64,000 nt of DNA from Bradyrhizobium sp. URHD0069 (GTDB lineage: Bacteria; Pseudomonadota; Alphaproteobacteria; Rhizobiales; Xanthobacteraceae). The position numbers were made by a program, and so were the translations under genes. The notes under the pieces are model-generated. The model was not told the origin of the DNA and made no database searches. It was given only the letters and a program-made list of their open reading frames with translations. Shown here in pieces: positions 39,238 to 47,667 of this stretch (position 1 is the first letter of the stretch; each line of letters begins with the position of its first letter). The stretch spans positions 62,001 through 126,000 of the forward strand of contig NZ_JNIJ01000008.1 of the NCBI RefSeq assembly GCF_000701345.1, read 5' to 3'.

Positions 39238-40728
39238 TTAGATTCCGTGGTTCTGGACGATGAGCGTAGGGCTTCCGCCCTTCAACAACTCAGCGAATGC
39301 GCGAGACAGGGCGTCGGTCTGGTCTTTGAACGTGCCGGCCGGGAAGGTGCAGATTTCCTCGAGGAAAGCATCGTTCCATGCACCCTTGACGATCTTCACA
39401 TTGCCGACTTCGGCCTGTGCAGAGACCGGGAGAGCCCGGGTTTCCTTGTCGCCGGTCTCAGGCGAAAACCTGACGTTGTAACCAGCCAGCAATTTTGCGA
39501 AGGCTAGAACCTGGCCCTTCGCGGCCTGGCCCGGATCTTGTGGAATAGAAATTGTGACTGCGCGGCCATCGGCGACCGCCGTGTTCAGGATCATGCGGTC
39601 GACCTCGGCCGGCGAGCCGCGCTCCCGGATGGCATGCTCGATGTAGTAAACGCCGTTCAGCTCTGAGACCTTCACGCCTGCGGTATAAGCAGGTCCTGAT
39701 GCGCTTGAGCCGACCTTGGCCTTCGATGCCGCCAAGTCCCAGCCGCGGCACTTGCGGGCGCCTGCCGGAGCCGCTGGCACGATCTCAAACCAATGCCGCT
39801 TGAATATGCCGCCTTCTCGAGGCGCGGGGCGCTGCTGATACTGCCCGGCCATGGTGTAAGCCGTGGTATCGCGCTTCATCTTGTCGACGGTTTCGCGCGG
39901 CATGCGCTGCGGATCGAGTAAGTCGCCGTCGACCACGCGCGGATCCTTGAACCCTATCGAGGTCTGGCAAGCCCGCTCCGGCTCGAACTCCAAGGGGAGC
40001 ATGAGATGCGTGTATCCCATGCCAAGTTTTAGGATGGTCCCTGACACGTCATCCTCATGCAATCGCTGCATGATGACCACTATCGCGGACTTTTCCTGAT
40101 CGTTCAGCCGGTTCAGCGCGCCTTCCCGGAAGCGCCTGGTGGTGTTGTTGCGCTCTGTCTCGGATTCCGCGGTGTCGACCGAATGCGGGTCGTCGATGAT
40201 GAGCCGATCGCCACGTTGCGAGGTAAGCGAGCCGAACGCCACGCCCTCCCGCGTTCCCGTGTCGCTGTTCGCGAAGGACATTTCCGCGGTGCGGGTCAGG
40301 TTCACCTCCGGCCAGAGCGATTGATACCACTCCGACAGGATCAGATCGCGCGTCTTGCGGGTGTCCCGCTTCACTGGGCCATCGTTAAACGCGGTGGTGA
40401 GATATCGAAGTGACCTAAGCCCCTTCGGCCCCCACTCCCATGCATTCCAGAATACAGAGACCAGCAAGGATTTCATCGATCCGGGCGGCACATTCGCCAG
40501 TAGCCGGTTTATCCTCCCGTCCGTTACCGCCTCGAGATGTTCGCAGATCGCGTCAATATGCCAGTTGTGGATATAGCGGGCGTTGGGCTCGAGGACGTGC
40601 CAGGCTTCACGGACGAAGCCGGCTAGGGTTTCGCAATGGGCACGGATGGCATCGGCGTTCTTGCGGGTGTGCTCGCGTTCAGATTCAACAACTCTTCGGG
40701 CCTTCTCAGCCCTGATCGCCCTCATCAT
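39238..40728 (-). CDS. Terminase large subunit
   Basis: About 496 residues from ATG 40728. ATPase motifs: LLANVPPGSMKSLLVSVFWN (variant Walker A) and SQRGDRLIIDDPHSVDTAES (Walker B), coupling IVVIMQRLHEDDVSG. The C-terminal nuclease begins KCRGWDLAASKAKVG with further acidic residues after TISIPQDPGQAAKGQ. It packages DNA into the procapsid. It overlaps the small-subunit gene by about 20 bp; the ORF's longer start at 40785 would extend this overlap. Confidence 0.92.
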   Translation of the reverse strand: MMRAIRAEKARRVVESEREHTRKNADAIRAHCETLAGFVREAWHVLEPNARYIHNWHIDAICEHLEAVTDGRINRLLANVPPGSMKSLLVSVFWNAWEWGPKGLRSLRYLTTAFNDGPVKRDTRKTRDLILSEWYQSLWPEVNLTRTAEMSFANSDTGTREGVAFGSLTSQRGDRLIIDDPHSVDTAESETERNNTTRRFREGALNRLNDQEKSAIVVIMQRLHEDDVSGTILKLGMGYTHLMLPLEFEPERACQTSIGFKDPRVVDGDLLDPQRMPRETVDKMKRDTTAYTMAGQYQQRPAPREGGIFKRHWFEIVPAAPAGARKCRGWDLAASKAKVGSSASGPAYTAGVKVSELNGVYYIEHAIRERGSPAEVDRMILNTAVADGRAVTISIPQDPGQAAKGQVLAFAKLLAGYNVRFSPETGDKETRALPVSAQAEVGNVKIVKGAWNDAFLEEICTFPAGTFKDQTDALSRAFAELLKGGSPTLIVQNHGI

Positions 40729-41050
40729 CACTGCCGGACTCGGCAAGCGGGCCGAAGATGGCCTCAAGGGCGCTGATCTGCTCATCAGATGCTTTGGTCA
40801 GGTCCAGTGTGGTGATCGGGCCACGATTGGCGCCGGTGTGCTCAATGGCCCGGGTGTGGCAGAACGGGGCGGCGGCTTTCGCCATGTCATCGCGGCGCTT
40901 GGTGTCGGCCCGGCTGTTGCGCATCACGCCCAGCATGTATTGAAGAGGGGTGATCCCGCTCTTGAGCGCTTCACGTTTGGCCTGTGCGGTTATCTTATTG
41001 ACCGCGCCGACCTTTCGGCCTGATCCCGGCCTCTTGCCACCATGAGCCAT
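40706..41050 (-). CDS. Terminase small subunit-like DNA-binding protein
   Basis: A 114-residue protein: AHGGKRPGSGRKVGAVNKIT, then AQAKREALKSGITPLQYMLG and RRDDMAKAAAPFCHTRAIEH. The GGKRPGSGRK...ITPL.YML....RR.DMA..AAPY.HPR pattern is typical of small-terminase-like proteins in proteobacterial phages. First gene of the packaging operon, preceded by a long noncoding leader (41051-41561). Confidence 0.8.
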   Translation of the reverse strand: MAHGGKRPGSGRKVGAVNKITAQAKREALKSGITPLQYMLGVMRNSRADTKRRDDMAKAAAPFCHTRAIEHTGANRGPITTLDLTKASDEQISALEAIFGPLAESGSDDEGDQG

Positions 41051-41561
41051 TTGATTTCTTGATATTTATCCGGGTAAATTTGATTTCAGGACAGCGCGTT
41101 GCTAAGCTCCGAGTCGGAGCGGCGACTACTCCACCGGCCAGTGCGGGGGTCGGCCTCTATCAGATAGACAACCTGCGGGCCGCTCCCGCCATGCGAACGT
41201 GATGCATCCGTTCAAGGTTGTCGACCCGCACACTCTAATTTAGCTCGGACGACTCCCCCGTGGTCACTGGCGCCATCTTGCAGGTCATGGCGTTTGAGAG
41301 GCCGCGCCTTGGCGGAGCCGTCCGATTGGTGTCTGACCGCCAGCGAGCCCCCATACGGAAGACCTTTGGCGTCGAAGTTACGCATTATCGTGCGGTGATC
41401 CCGTGACCGGGGCATCCCCGTGCAGTCAGGCTGCGCCACGCACAACCGTCACCCTGCGTTCCGCGCTAGGCAGTCAGATTTTGGTGCCGGGGGACGATGT
41501 TCTTGCGTCGGCGACCCCTAACCCTGTTACGGGCTGCGGGTGTCAGCGCTTCCCCGGCAAA
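41051..41561. other. Noncoding region upstream of terminase with a structured element
   Basis: About 510 bp with no convincing gene; a 77-codon minus-strand frame at 41212-41445 is open but lacks a start signal. At 41116-41186 GGAGCGGC pairs with GCCGCTCC over about 55 nt, and inside it TCTAT-CAG-ATAGA (41155-41167) and GGCC/GGCC can form hairpins; AGTCG/CGACT offers an alternative fold. It could be a structured RNA leader, a packaging site or a promoter/terminator region of the late operon. Confidence 0.45.
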
Positions 41562-41888
41562 TCAGGCGCGTCGCGCGGTACGCTCGTTCTCAACCCACCG
41601 GCGAAAATCGTGGCGGTCATTGGGCTCGGGATAGACCCGCACCGGCACCGCACGAGCGCCCACGTCATGGTACTCGGTCTCGATGAGCTTATCGACCTCG
41701 GCTAGGCGCACGCGGCATTCGAAGATTCCTTGGCAATCATTCCAGACTGCCCACTGCTCGTCGCCCCGATACCGCATGTAGCAACACAGCGGGCAGAGCG
41801 TTGGAAACCGCTTGTCGTCGCTGATGCGCCCTCGCTTGTCGGACGGGTCGAAGAAATGTGAGCACTCCTCACAGATGATCCGCGTCAT
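41562..41888 (-). CDS. Zinc-ribbon-type small protein
   Basis: A 108-residue product from ATG 41888. TRIICEECSHFFDPSDKRGR then LCPLCCYMRYRGDEQW gives CxxC and CPLCC pairs of a zinc ribbon. A central acidic region (RLAEVDKLIETEYHDVG) and a basic end follow. The start is chosen by ATGA coupling to the 59-residue ORF upstream. Function unknown; last gene of the replication operon. Confidence 0.55.
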   Translation of the reverse strand: MTRIICEECSHFFDPSDKRGRISDDKRFPTLCPLCCYMRYRGDEQWAVWNDCQGIFECRVRLAEVDKLIETEYHDVGARAVPVRVYPEPNDRHDFRRWVENERTARRA

Positions 41889-42064
41889 GACCGGCTCCCG
41901 TACAGCTTCGCCCCGATCCGCTTCAACTCTTCCCTGTCCACCCATGACAGCCGTGGGTCATCCACCTTTGCCACTACAATGCCCTGGTTCTCGAAGGCAT
42001 GGCGCTTGATGGACTCGGTGTCTATGCGCCGGCCGATCTCGCGGGTGGGGTAGTTGGTCCGCAT
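41885..42064 (-). CDS. 59-residue basic protein
   Basis: MRTNYPTREIGRRIDTESIK then RHAFENQGIVVAKVDDPRLS WVDREELKRIGAKLYG. Overlaps the next ATG (ATGA at 41885-41888), and its own ATG overlaps the upstream stop (TAATG at 42064). Coupled on both sides, so probably real. Function unknown. Confidence 0.6.
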   Translation of the reverse strand: MRTNYPTREIGRRIDTESIKRHAFENQGIVVAKVDDPRLSWVDREELKRIGAKLYGSRS

Positions 42065-42210
42065 TATCGGCCCCCGACAACGCGGAAGCAGTAGTACCAG
42101 CTATGCTGAGCACGGCATTCTTGCCAAAGTGACACCTGACTCCAAACAATCACCGAAAGGATGATGAGCCCAAAGACAGCCGCAACTGCTACGCCACCGT
42201 TTCCCCTCAT
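42064..42210 (-). CDS. 48-residue membrane protein
   Basis: MRGNGGVAVAAVFGLIILSV then IVWSQVSLWQECRAQHSWYY CFRVVGGR; one TM helix and a Cys/Trp-rich tail. Start and stop overlap both neighbours (TGATG and TAATG). Function unknown. Confidence 0.6.
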   Translation of the reverse strand: MRGNGGVAVAAVFGLIILSVIVWSQVSLWQECRAQHSWYYCFRVVGGR

Positions 42211-42869
42211 CACGCCACACCCTCGTTACGCCACGCCTGCAGCTTTCGCATTCTGGCGTTTCGACGGTCAAGGGCCTTGGCGAAATCGACGACCGCCTCT
42301 GGCGTTGTCAGAAGGTCGCGGGACTTTTCGGTTCGATATCCGGGGGTGAACTTGATGGGCGCGGGCTTATCGTCGCTTCGCCCCATCGTGCCACTGACAC
42401 ATGCCAGATTTGGGGTTTCGTGTCTCACCCATTTATCGTCGGGAAGGCGCACCACGAAGCCCTCCATACGAAAATGATCTGAAATCGCCTCCACGGTGGC
42501 ATTTAAACGCCTATAGGCCGTAGGACGAGCCCATCCGCGCTTGACGCAGCGGGCGCCGAAGTCCCAGCCGTTCGCCCTGCAAAACGCCCACGCCCAGAGA
42601 ATGTGCCGGCGCTTTTCATCATCTATCCGCGTTGCCGTCCACTCAAGACATTCCTGGTGTCTTGAGATGGCGCCGGATGATGCGCGGCCCTTCCACTTCT
42701 CAGCGTTGTCCAGTCGGGCTGCGTCGTCCCAGCCGGCCTTGTCTTCCTCGTCATAAAAATATTCTGGCCAATATGCCTTGGCTGTGGGGCCTTTGGCTGG
42801 GGCGAGGAACCTTTCGGTATGAGCTGCCTCAACAAACCGCGCCCTGATAATCTCCGGTTCGAAATTCAT
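42210..42869 (-). CDS. DUF6362-like protein
   Basis: A 219-residue protein: IIRARFVEAAHTERFLAPAK, RRHILWAWAFCRANGWDFGA and RCVKRGWARPTAYRRLNATV. The W-A-RF-EAA-T-R-LP and W-W-A----W--IA-----SR-TA-RR pattern is that of DUF6362, with a resolvase-like HTH (RPTAYRRLNATV). Directly upstream of coupled small genes. May be a phage transcriptional regulator. Confidence 0.6.
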   Translation of the reverse strand: MNFEPEIIRARFVEAAHTERFLAPAKGPTAKAYWPEYFYDEEDKAGWDDAARLDNAEKWKGRASSGAISRHQECLEWTATRIDDEKRRHILWAWAFCRANGWDFGARCVKRGWARPTAYRRLNATVEAISDHFRMEGFVVRLPDDKWVRHETPNLACVSGTMGRSDDKPAPIKFTPGYRTEKSRDLLTTPEAVVDFAKALDRRNARMRKLQAWRNEGVA

Positions 42870-43282
42870 AGAAGCTTCTCCTCTTTGCCTTCGCCAAATC
42901 GCTTTTGCATCAACTCGGTAATTTTGGAGGCCACACCATGCCTTTCAGGCGGCGCCCCGTTCGCTTCCTTCGATGCCGCCCATACCTCGCACAGGTCGAT
43001 TTCATCGAACGCGGCGAGCCATTCAAGCCCTCGGGAAGGCCATCGCGGGTTGGCCAGCATCACGTCGCTGATCGCCCAGATCACCGGCTCGACAAGAGCC
43101 ATCCGGTTGTTCTCGCTCTCCATGATGGTTCGGAGCAGCAAGATCAAATGGCCCTCGCCATAGCGCCGGCGGATGCGCTCAAAGGTATTCCCGCATTTCG
43201 TCGTCCCAGGCGTGCGGGTGACGTGCGGGGGGATCACCTCAATCTCGAGTTCGGCGCAGATGCTGGCGAGTTCGGGGCTCAT
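42866..43282 (-). CDS. Hypothetical protein in replication operon
   Basis: A 138-residue protein: ICAELEIEVIPPHVTRTPGT, TFERIRRRYGEGHLILLLRT, IDLCEVWAASKEANGAPPER. Overlaps both the DnaB-like gene (43279-43282) and the DUF6362 gene (42866-42869) by ATGA. The position resembles that of helicase loader or accessory genes, but no family is recognised. Confidence 0.55.
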   Translation of the reverse strand: MSPELASICAELEIEVIPPHVTRTPGTTKCGNTFERIRRRYGEGHLILLLRTIMESENNRMALVEPVIWAISDVMLANPRWPSRGLEWLAAFDEIDLCEVWAASKEANGAPPERHGVASKITELMQKRFGEGKEEKLL

Positions 43283-44625
43283 TGCGCCTCGTGAAACCGC
43301 ATCGTTGCCCCGTGGAACGTCAGCGTCCTTTGCTCAAATGCTTTGCCGCGTCGACGTTTCAGGCAGATCACCTCCGCCTGGTCCTTGCATTTCCACATGT
43401 CGGATTCCCATTTGGTGGTTTCCGCTTCTGACCGGCCATCGGGCTTGTTCCGGCGCAGCCAGTTCTTGCGCTGCCATAGGCCGACAATCCAGTCGCAGTC
43501 ACGCTCGAGCGAGGGCGCGTCGGCGTCGAGCACGTCAGGGGTTGGATCATCCCGCCGTTGGGCACCGCGGGTACGCTGGGCGAGTACGATCACGGGCACC
43601 TTCAGGAATTTTGCCAGCTTTTTCAGATCCCGCGTGATCTCCGCCATGCGCTCAAACCGATCGCGGGGCTTGCCTTCCGCCTTCACCTTGTCGAGTTGGT
43701 CGATAATAACGAGAGACAGGCCGATGGTCCGTTGCATCCCCAACGCCTGCGCCTTGATCTGCCGAACCGTCATTTCCTCGGCGTCGATGATGTGGAACGG
43801 CATCGTCCGCAGTTCTTTCTCGGCGCGGACGATCTCTTCCCATTGGAAGGCGTCAAAGGCCCCTTCGTGAATTTGATTGACCGATATTCCCGAGACCGCC
43901 GCCAGCTCGCGAGCCGCCATCTGTTCGTCGCTCATTTCCATCTGGACGAACATCACGGGGCGGCCAGCCTTCGCGGCATGAATGCCGATTTGTGCGGCAA
44001 GCGCTGACTTTCCATCGCCCTGGCTAGCGATCACAGCGCCCAGATCAGAGCCGAGCATCAAGCCAAGGATTTCATCCAGCGACGAAATGCCGGTGTTGAG
44101 GCCTGACACCACGTCGCCCATCTGGGCGCTGTTTGCATGGCGGGCGACGTTGGCGGCTATCTCGCCGATCGGCTTTGGCCGCATCGGTGATGCTACGGCC
44201 ATGATGGCATGCAGTCTCAGCGAGGCCTCTGCGGAGATATCCTCTGCCGGCCTATCGTTCTTCCCTGTTTCCTTGTGAAGCCAGATCGAAAGCGCATCCA
44301 GCCGCTTGAGCGCCGAACGCTCTGCAAGGAACGGCGCGTAATCCGTCGCGCTCCCCGCCTCTACCGAGCTTTCCTTTAACGCCATTAGAACGCCGATGGC
44401 TGGGCCTATCTCGTCGAACTCTTCCGGGAGATTGGCCTGCAGCGCGGTGATGGTGACTTGCTTCCCGCGTTCGGACAGGTCGCGTATCGCCGTGAAGATA
44501 TCCCGGTGATGGGCAATCGAGAATTGATCCGCGGTGACGATATCGTTGACTACGAAAAATTCGTGCGGCGAGCGCAGCAAACAGCCTAGGAAATTTCTCT
44601 CGTTAGCGGTGGAATCGTGGATCAT
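43279..44625 (-). CDS. DnaB-like replicative helicase
   Basis: A 448-residue protein. N-terminal DnaB domain (NERNFLGCLLRSPHEFFVVN, HHRDIFTAIRDLSERGKQVT), RecA-type ATPase: GAVIASQGDGKSALAAQIGI (Walker A), VMFVQMEMSDEQMAARELAA, GLSLVIIDQLDKVKAEGKPR (Walker B), VPVIVLAQRTRGAQRRDDPT, DAPSLERDCDWIVGLWQRKN. Unwinds the phage replication fork. Paired with the primase. Confidence 0.88.
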   Translation of the reverse strand: MIHDSTANERNFLGCLLRSPHEFFVVNDIVTADQFSIAHHRDIFTAIRDLSERGKQVTITALQANLPEEFDEIGPAIGVLMALKESSVEAGSATDYAPFLAERSALKRLDALSIWLHKETGKNDRPAEDISAEASLRLHAIMAVASPMRPKPIGEIAANVARHANSAQMGDVVSGLNTGISSLDEILGLMLGSDLGAVIASQGDGKSALAAQIGIHAAKAGRPVMFVQMEMSDEQMAARELAAVSGISVNQIHEGAFDAFQWEEIVRAEKELRTMPFHIIDAEEMTVRQIKAQALGMQRTIGLSLVIIDQLDKVKAEGKPRDRFERMAEITRDLKKLAKFLKVPVIVLAQRTRGAQRRDDPTPDVLDADAPSLERDCDWIVGLWQRKNWLRRNKPDGRSEAETTKWESDMWKCKDQAEVICLKRRRGKAFEQRTLTFHGATMRFHEAQ

Positions 44626-44870
44626 GCTAGGCCGTGGTCTGCCGGGGACATCGCGGCCGGGGTAATGGCGACCTCGATGCAGTCATGGTCCCGACGACTC
44701 CCGCAGGACTCGCGCCAATGACGCTCGATCTCTTCGTCGGTGGTCCATGCATAGATCGGGCGCCGAGCGGTCGTCACAAGCCAGTTTACCAAGGCGCCGC
44801 GCCGTGTCGGACTGACGGTCGCAACTTCGATCAGGCCGAACGATAGGATCGCATATCCGGTTACGCTCAT
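44622..44870 (-). CDS. Small protein between helicase and primase
   Basis: An 82-residue product starting at ATG 44870 with a strong AAGGGAGG site. MSVTGYAILSFGLIEVATVS then TDEEIERHWRESCGSRRDHD CIEVAITPAAM. Overlaps the helicase gene (ATGA at 44622-44625) and the primase stop (44867-44870). Function unknown. Confidence 0.55.
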   Translation of the reverse strand: MSVTGYAILSFGLIEVATVSPTRRGALVNWLVTTARRPIYAWTTDEEIERHWRESCGSRRDHDCIEVAITPAAMSPADHGLA

Positions 44871-45925
44871 GCCACCTCCCTTGAATGTTGCAGCCAAAGA
44901 TCGTTGTAATCCTGCCCGGGCCCCGGCTCTGCCGCGATGGTGACTCCAAGGCCTTCGCTCAGCAGGCGGGCGCGCAATGTCTCCGCTGCTTTGCGGCCAG
45001 CGGGCACCGTCGGCACAAACTCGTTGCCTTGTTTGCGGATAGGCGCGTCTCCATCGGGGAACAGAACCACATGCTCGACGCCAAGCGGCAGTTCGATTCC
45101 GATCAGGCCTGACGTCGAGAGCGCGGCCCACACGGGATATTTCCGCCCAATCAGATTCCACGCGCCAAGGGCGGACTCGACGCCTTCGGCCAATCCGATC
45201 TTGGGACCGTTGCCTCCGATCCTGACAGCGCCGCCACCCGCGGGGCCTAGCCCGAGTTTAGGCGCTTCAACATCCATTTTGCGCCCATCGGCTCTCAGAT
45301 AGATTCGCCAGACCGCGCAGGCCTCGCCGCCCATGTCGTCAACGCGGCAGATCAGAGCCGGATGCAGGCCGGACTTTTTCGGATAAGGCAGGGTGGGGTG
45401 AAACCGCAGAGGCCCGCTAATATCCGGCATGACGCCGCGGCTGGTTAGGTATTTCTCGGCAATGGTGCCAAAGATCGAAATGGATGCGCCCCAGATCCGA
45501 TGCGCCGCTTCGCGCGTATCATCCTGGTACTGCTCTTCCTGCTCTTTGCGCTTGCGCTGGGCGTCCTCATTCGCAAGCCGGCGTCTGTTGCGCTCTGCTT
45601 TTTCAGCATCGCTCAGGGGCTTGCTGGGGCCGTTTGGCGGGGGCTCTCCAGCAAGCACTTCCGAGGCTTCCTTCCACGATAAATTCCCGATGTGCATCGT
45701 CATCGTTATTGGCGATTTGCCCCCGCCATGGCCGCGGCAATGCCAATTTCCCTTTACGGGATTGACGGCGAATCTGTCTTTGCCATTGCAGAAGGGACAG
45801 GCGCCGACAAATTCATTGCCGTGCTTCTTCAGTTTGGCGCCGAACATCTGCGCGGCGGCTAGAAGACCGACAGCTTCAGCCTTTTCTTTCCATGCTTCGA
45901 AGCGGTCGTCGGAGGCGCGGGTCAT
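44867..45925 (-). CDS. Phage DNA primase with zinc finger and Toprim
   Basis: A 352-residue protein. Residues about 40-75 form the primase zinc finger: EFVGACPFCNGKDRFAVNPV then NWHCRGHGGGKS. From about 185 the Toprim domain follows: GPKIGLAEGVESALGAWNLI (Glu), HVVLFPDGDAPIRKQGN (DGD), and a C-terminal QDYNDLW. DNA primase that makes primers for the phage fork; it may be a primase only, since no helicase motifs are seen. Confidence 0.87.
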   Translation of the reverse strand: MTRASDDRFEAWKEKAEAVGLLAAAQMFGAKLKKHGNEFVGACPFCNGKDRFAVNPVKGNWHCRGHGGGKSPITMTMHIGNLSWKEASEVLAGEPPPNGPSKPLSDAEKAERNRRRLANEDAQRKRKEQEEQYQDDTREAAHRIWGASISIFGTIAEKYLTSRGVMPDISGPLRFHPTLPYPKKSGLHPALICRVDDMGGEACAVWRIYLRADGRKMDVEAPKLGLGPAGGGAVRIGGNGPKIGLAEGVESALGAWNLIGRKYPVWAALSTSGLIGIELPLGVEHVVLFPDGDAPIRKQGNEFVPTVPAGRKAAETLRARLLSEGLGVTIAAEPGPGQDYNDLWLQHSREVA

Positions 45926-46431
45926 GCGACCCCCGCAAACATCTTGAGTTGGCTCAGATGCCCGTTAAGCCACCAGCCAACGCCAATCGATTCCGCAGCA
46001 TCTAGCGACTTCAAGCCGGGATAGAGTTGTTTCGCGATCACCATGGAGGCGGCCTTATCTGCGTGACCATTCCCGGTGAATGCCGCCCGCCACGTTGACA
46101 TATTTACTTCTTCGCAAGGGATATTGAGGGAGTCGCAAATCTGGATTGCATGAGCGCGAAAGCCATAAGCCCGGAGATATGTCGCCATGCTCGACTTCGG
46201 AGAAAGCTCGCCCTTACGATCGATCTGCGGAGTTCGGAGCGGTTGTTCAATCGCCACATGCTGGACGCAGTGAGAAACAAGCATCGCCCGGAACCAGATT
46301 CTCCAGTTTGAGAATATCTCCGGGTCCGATTTACCTTTTGCGCGGAAGGCCTCGGCATGTAGGACTTTCGGTCCTTGCAATATTGCGGCACCCGTACAAG
46401 TAGCCAAATCGAACCCGGCTATGACGATCAT
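45922..46431 (-). CDS. RuvC-like Holliday junction resolvase
   Basis: A 169-residue RNase H-fold protein: IVIAGFDLATCTGAAILQGP (first Asp), HVAIEQPLRTPQ (Glu), MSTWRAAFTGNGHADKAASM, and SLDAAESIGVGWWLNGHLSQ (C-terminal Asp). Pattern of phage RuvC-like resolvases that cut branched DNA before packaging. It overlaps the primase gene and the HNH-AP2 gene. Confidence 0.8.
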   Translation of the reverse strand: MIVIAGFDLATCTGAAILQGPKVLHAEAFRAKGKSDPEIFSNWRIWFRAMLVSHCVQHVAIEQPLRTPQIDRKGELSPKSSMATYLRAYGFRAHAIQICDSLNIPCEEVNMSTWRAAFTGNGHADKAASMVIAKQLYPGLKSLDAAESIGVGWWLNGHLSQLKMFAGVA

Positions 46432-46952
46432 GCGGCCCTCGCGAATTCGCCGTGATATTCACGGGCTGCTTTGCAATAGGCCTCGTGCGCTTCTTGTGCC
46501 GTTACAAAATAGCCGAGATGGACCTTCTTGCCTCGGTGCATGATCTCCGCGCGAAATTTTCGGTTACGTTTGTGCACGCCCTTGAAACCGCTTTTGTTAT
46601 CTGAGTGCATCTGCTGGTTACGGCTATTCTCAGTCCGCGTGGCAGCCCTCAAATTGCAGATTCGGTTGTCCGTCCTGTTTCCGTTTATATGATCAATCTC
46701 GACCTCCGGCATGACGCGGTGCGTCAGCAGCCAAGCCAGACGATGTGCTAGGACTCGACCAACCCTGGTATTTATTTGAATGTAGCCATGGTTTGCGACG
46801 CCGCCTGCGCGAGCGCCAGCCTTGGCCCCGCTCGCGCCCTTGCCATTCCTACCTCGATCTATCCTCCAGAATAGATGCCCAGTCTCCGGCTCATATCGAA
46901 GTACATGGTCCACTTCTTCGAAGGTTAAAGTGCGATTGTCAGGGGATTGCAT
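46428..46952 (-). CDS. HNH endonuclease with AP2 domain
   Basis: A 174-residue protein: HNH_3-type core (LAHRLAWLLTHRVMPEVEID then HINGNRTDNRICNLRAATRT) followed by an AP2/ERF-like DNA-binding domain (KSGFKGVHKRNRKFRAEIMH, GKKVHLGYFVTAQEAHEAYC). A classic free-standing homing endonuclease. Overlap of four bases with the resolvase gene suggests it is coupled rather than freshly inserted. Confidence 0.85.
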   Translation of the reverse strand: MQSPDNRTLTFEEVDHVLRYEPETGHLFWRIDRGRNGKGASGAKAGARAGGVANHGYIQINTRVGRVLAHRLAWLLTHRVMPEVEIDHINGNRTDNRICNLRAATRTENSRNQQMHSDNKSGFKGVHKRNRKFRAEIMHRGKKVHLGYFVTAQEAHEAYCKAAREYHGEFARAA

Positions 46953-47494
46953 CAGTCCTCATCGCCTTCTTCGTCCGCTTCCGGCTCAGCCGCCGCCTTG
47001 GCCTCCAGCTTCTTGAACGCGCTGGCGAGAATGGCCTGCCCGTCATGCCAGCCGGTGAGCCATGCCTGTTCGTTCGGGCTGCCGGCTGCGTATGGTGCAG
47101 AGCACGTTTTGCCTTCAGCGCCGGCGATCTCACCTTCGGCCTTGGCCTTGTCGACGCCGGGAGTCCGGTCTTCCATGTTGAGCGGCAATTCCGGTTGCGT
47201 GCCGACCGGATGCCCCAGGAACCGCGCCACCTCGATCTCAGCGCGCCGCTGTTCAACCAATTCCCCGTCGTGGTCGTTGCGCACCTTCAGCGCGAAGTCG
47301 ATCACCTTGGATGTGAAACCGTGCGCGATGATCTTCTTTCGAGCCGTCCGGATATCTTTGACGGCCTCGTTCTTCCGGTCGATCAGTAGTTCCAAAGCGG
47401 TCAGGCCGTTGACGAGCAGTGCCCGCTTTTCGGATTCCGTCAGTTCAAGATCGTTGGAAATGGAATGGACTATCTTCAATGCTGGCTCTGCCAT
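46952..47494 (-). CDS. GapR-like/RMF-like fused protein
   Basis: A 180-residue protein from ATG 47494. The N-terminal half is an all-helical region (ESEKRALLVNGLTALELLID, RKNEAVKDIRTARKKIIAHG) like the nucleoid protein GapR/DUF2312 family, then RRAEIEVARFLGHPVGTQPE. The C-terminal part CSAPYAAGSPNEQAWLTGWH then DGQAIL recalls the ribosome modulation factor motif (CPY---S-WL-GW--G). It ends in an acidic tail. May bind nucleoid or ribosome; both assignments need a profile search. Confidence 0.6.
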   Translation of the reverse strand: MAEPALKIVHSISNDLELTESEKRALLVNGLTALELLIDRKNEAVKDIRTARKKIIAHGFTSKVIDFALKVRNDHDGELVEQRRAEIEVARFLGHPVGTQPELPLNMEDRTPGVDKAKAEGEIAGAEGKTCSAPYAAGSPNEQAWLTGWHDGQAILASAFKKLEAKAAAEPEADEEGDED

Positions 47495-47502
47495 GGTGGC
47501 TC

Positions 47503-47667
47503 CTATGGTTGTTTCGGAAACGGAGGTCGGCAATCGCAAATCCACTCCATCGCTACCGACCAATTGCCGTGATGGGTGCCGTTTAGAATTGGGCGCGCAA
47601 TCCAGCCGCACTGCAGCCAGTCCGGTACGTATTCGTGACGGACGAACCGGAAGAACATGATCTTCAT
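47503..47667 (-). CDS. Small THHG/MEW-motif protein, copy 2
   Basis: A 54-residue protein: MKIMFFRFVRHEYVPDWLQC then GWIARPILNGTHHGNWSVAM EWICDC. Homologous to the protein at 8399-8572 (shared W-x-x-x-GW, PIL-x-THHG, MEW). Its ATG overlaps the stop of the methyltransferase gene (ATGA at 47664-47667). The conservation across two distant positions supports it being real. Function unknown. Confidence 0.65.
   Translation of the reverse strand: MKIMFFRFVRHEYVPDWLQCGWIARPILNGTHHGNWSVAMEWICDCRPPFPKQP

Noticed and set aside
41212..41445. 77-codon minus-strand frame upstream of terminase
   Set aside because: No ribosome binding site and no family; region better explained as noncoding with structure. 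Kept only as a remote possibility.
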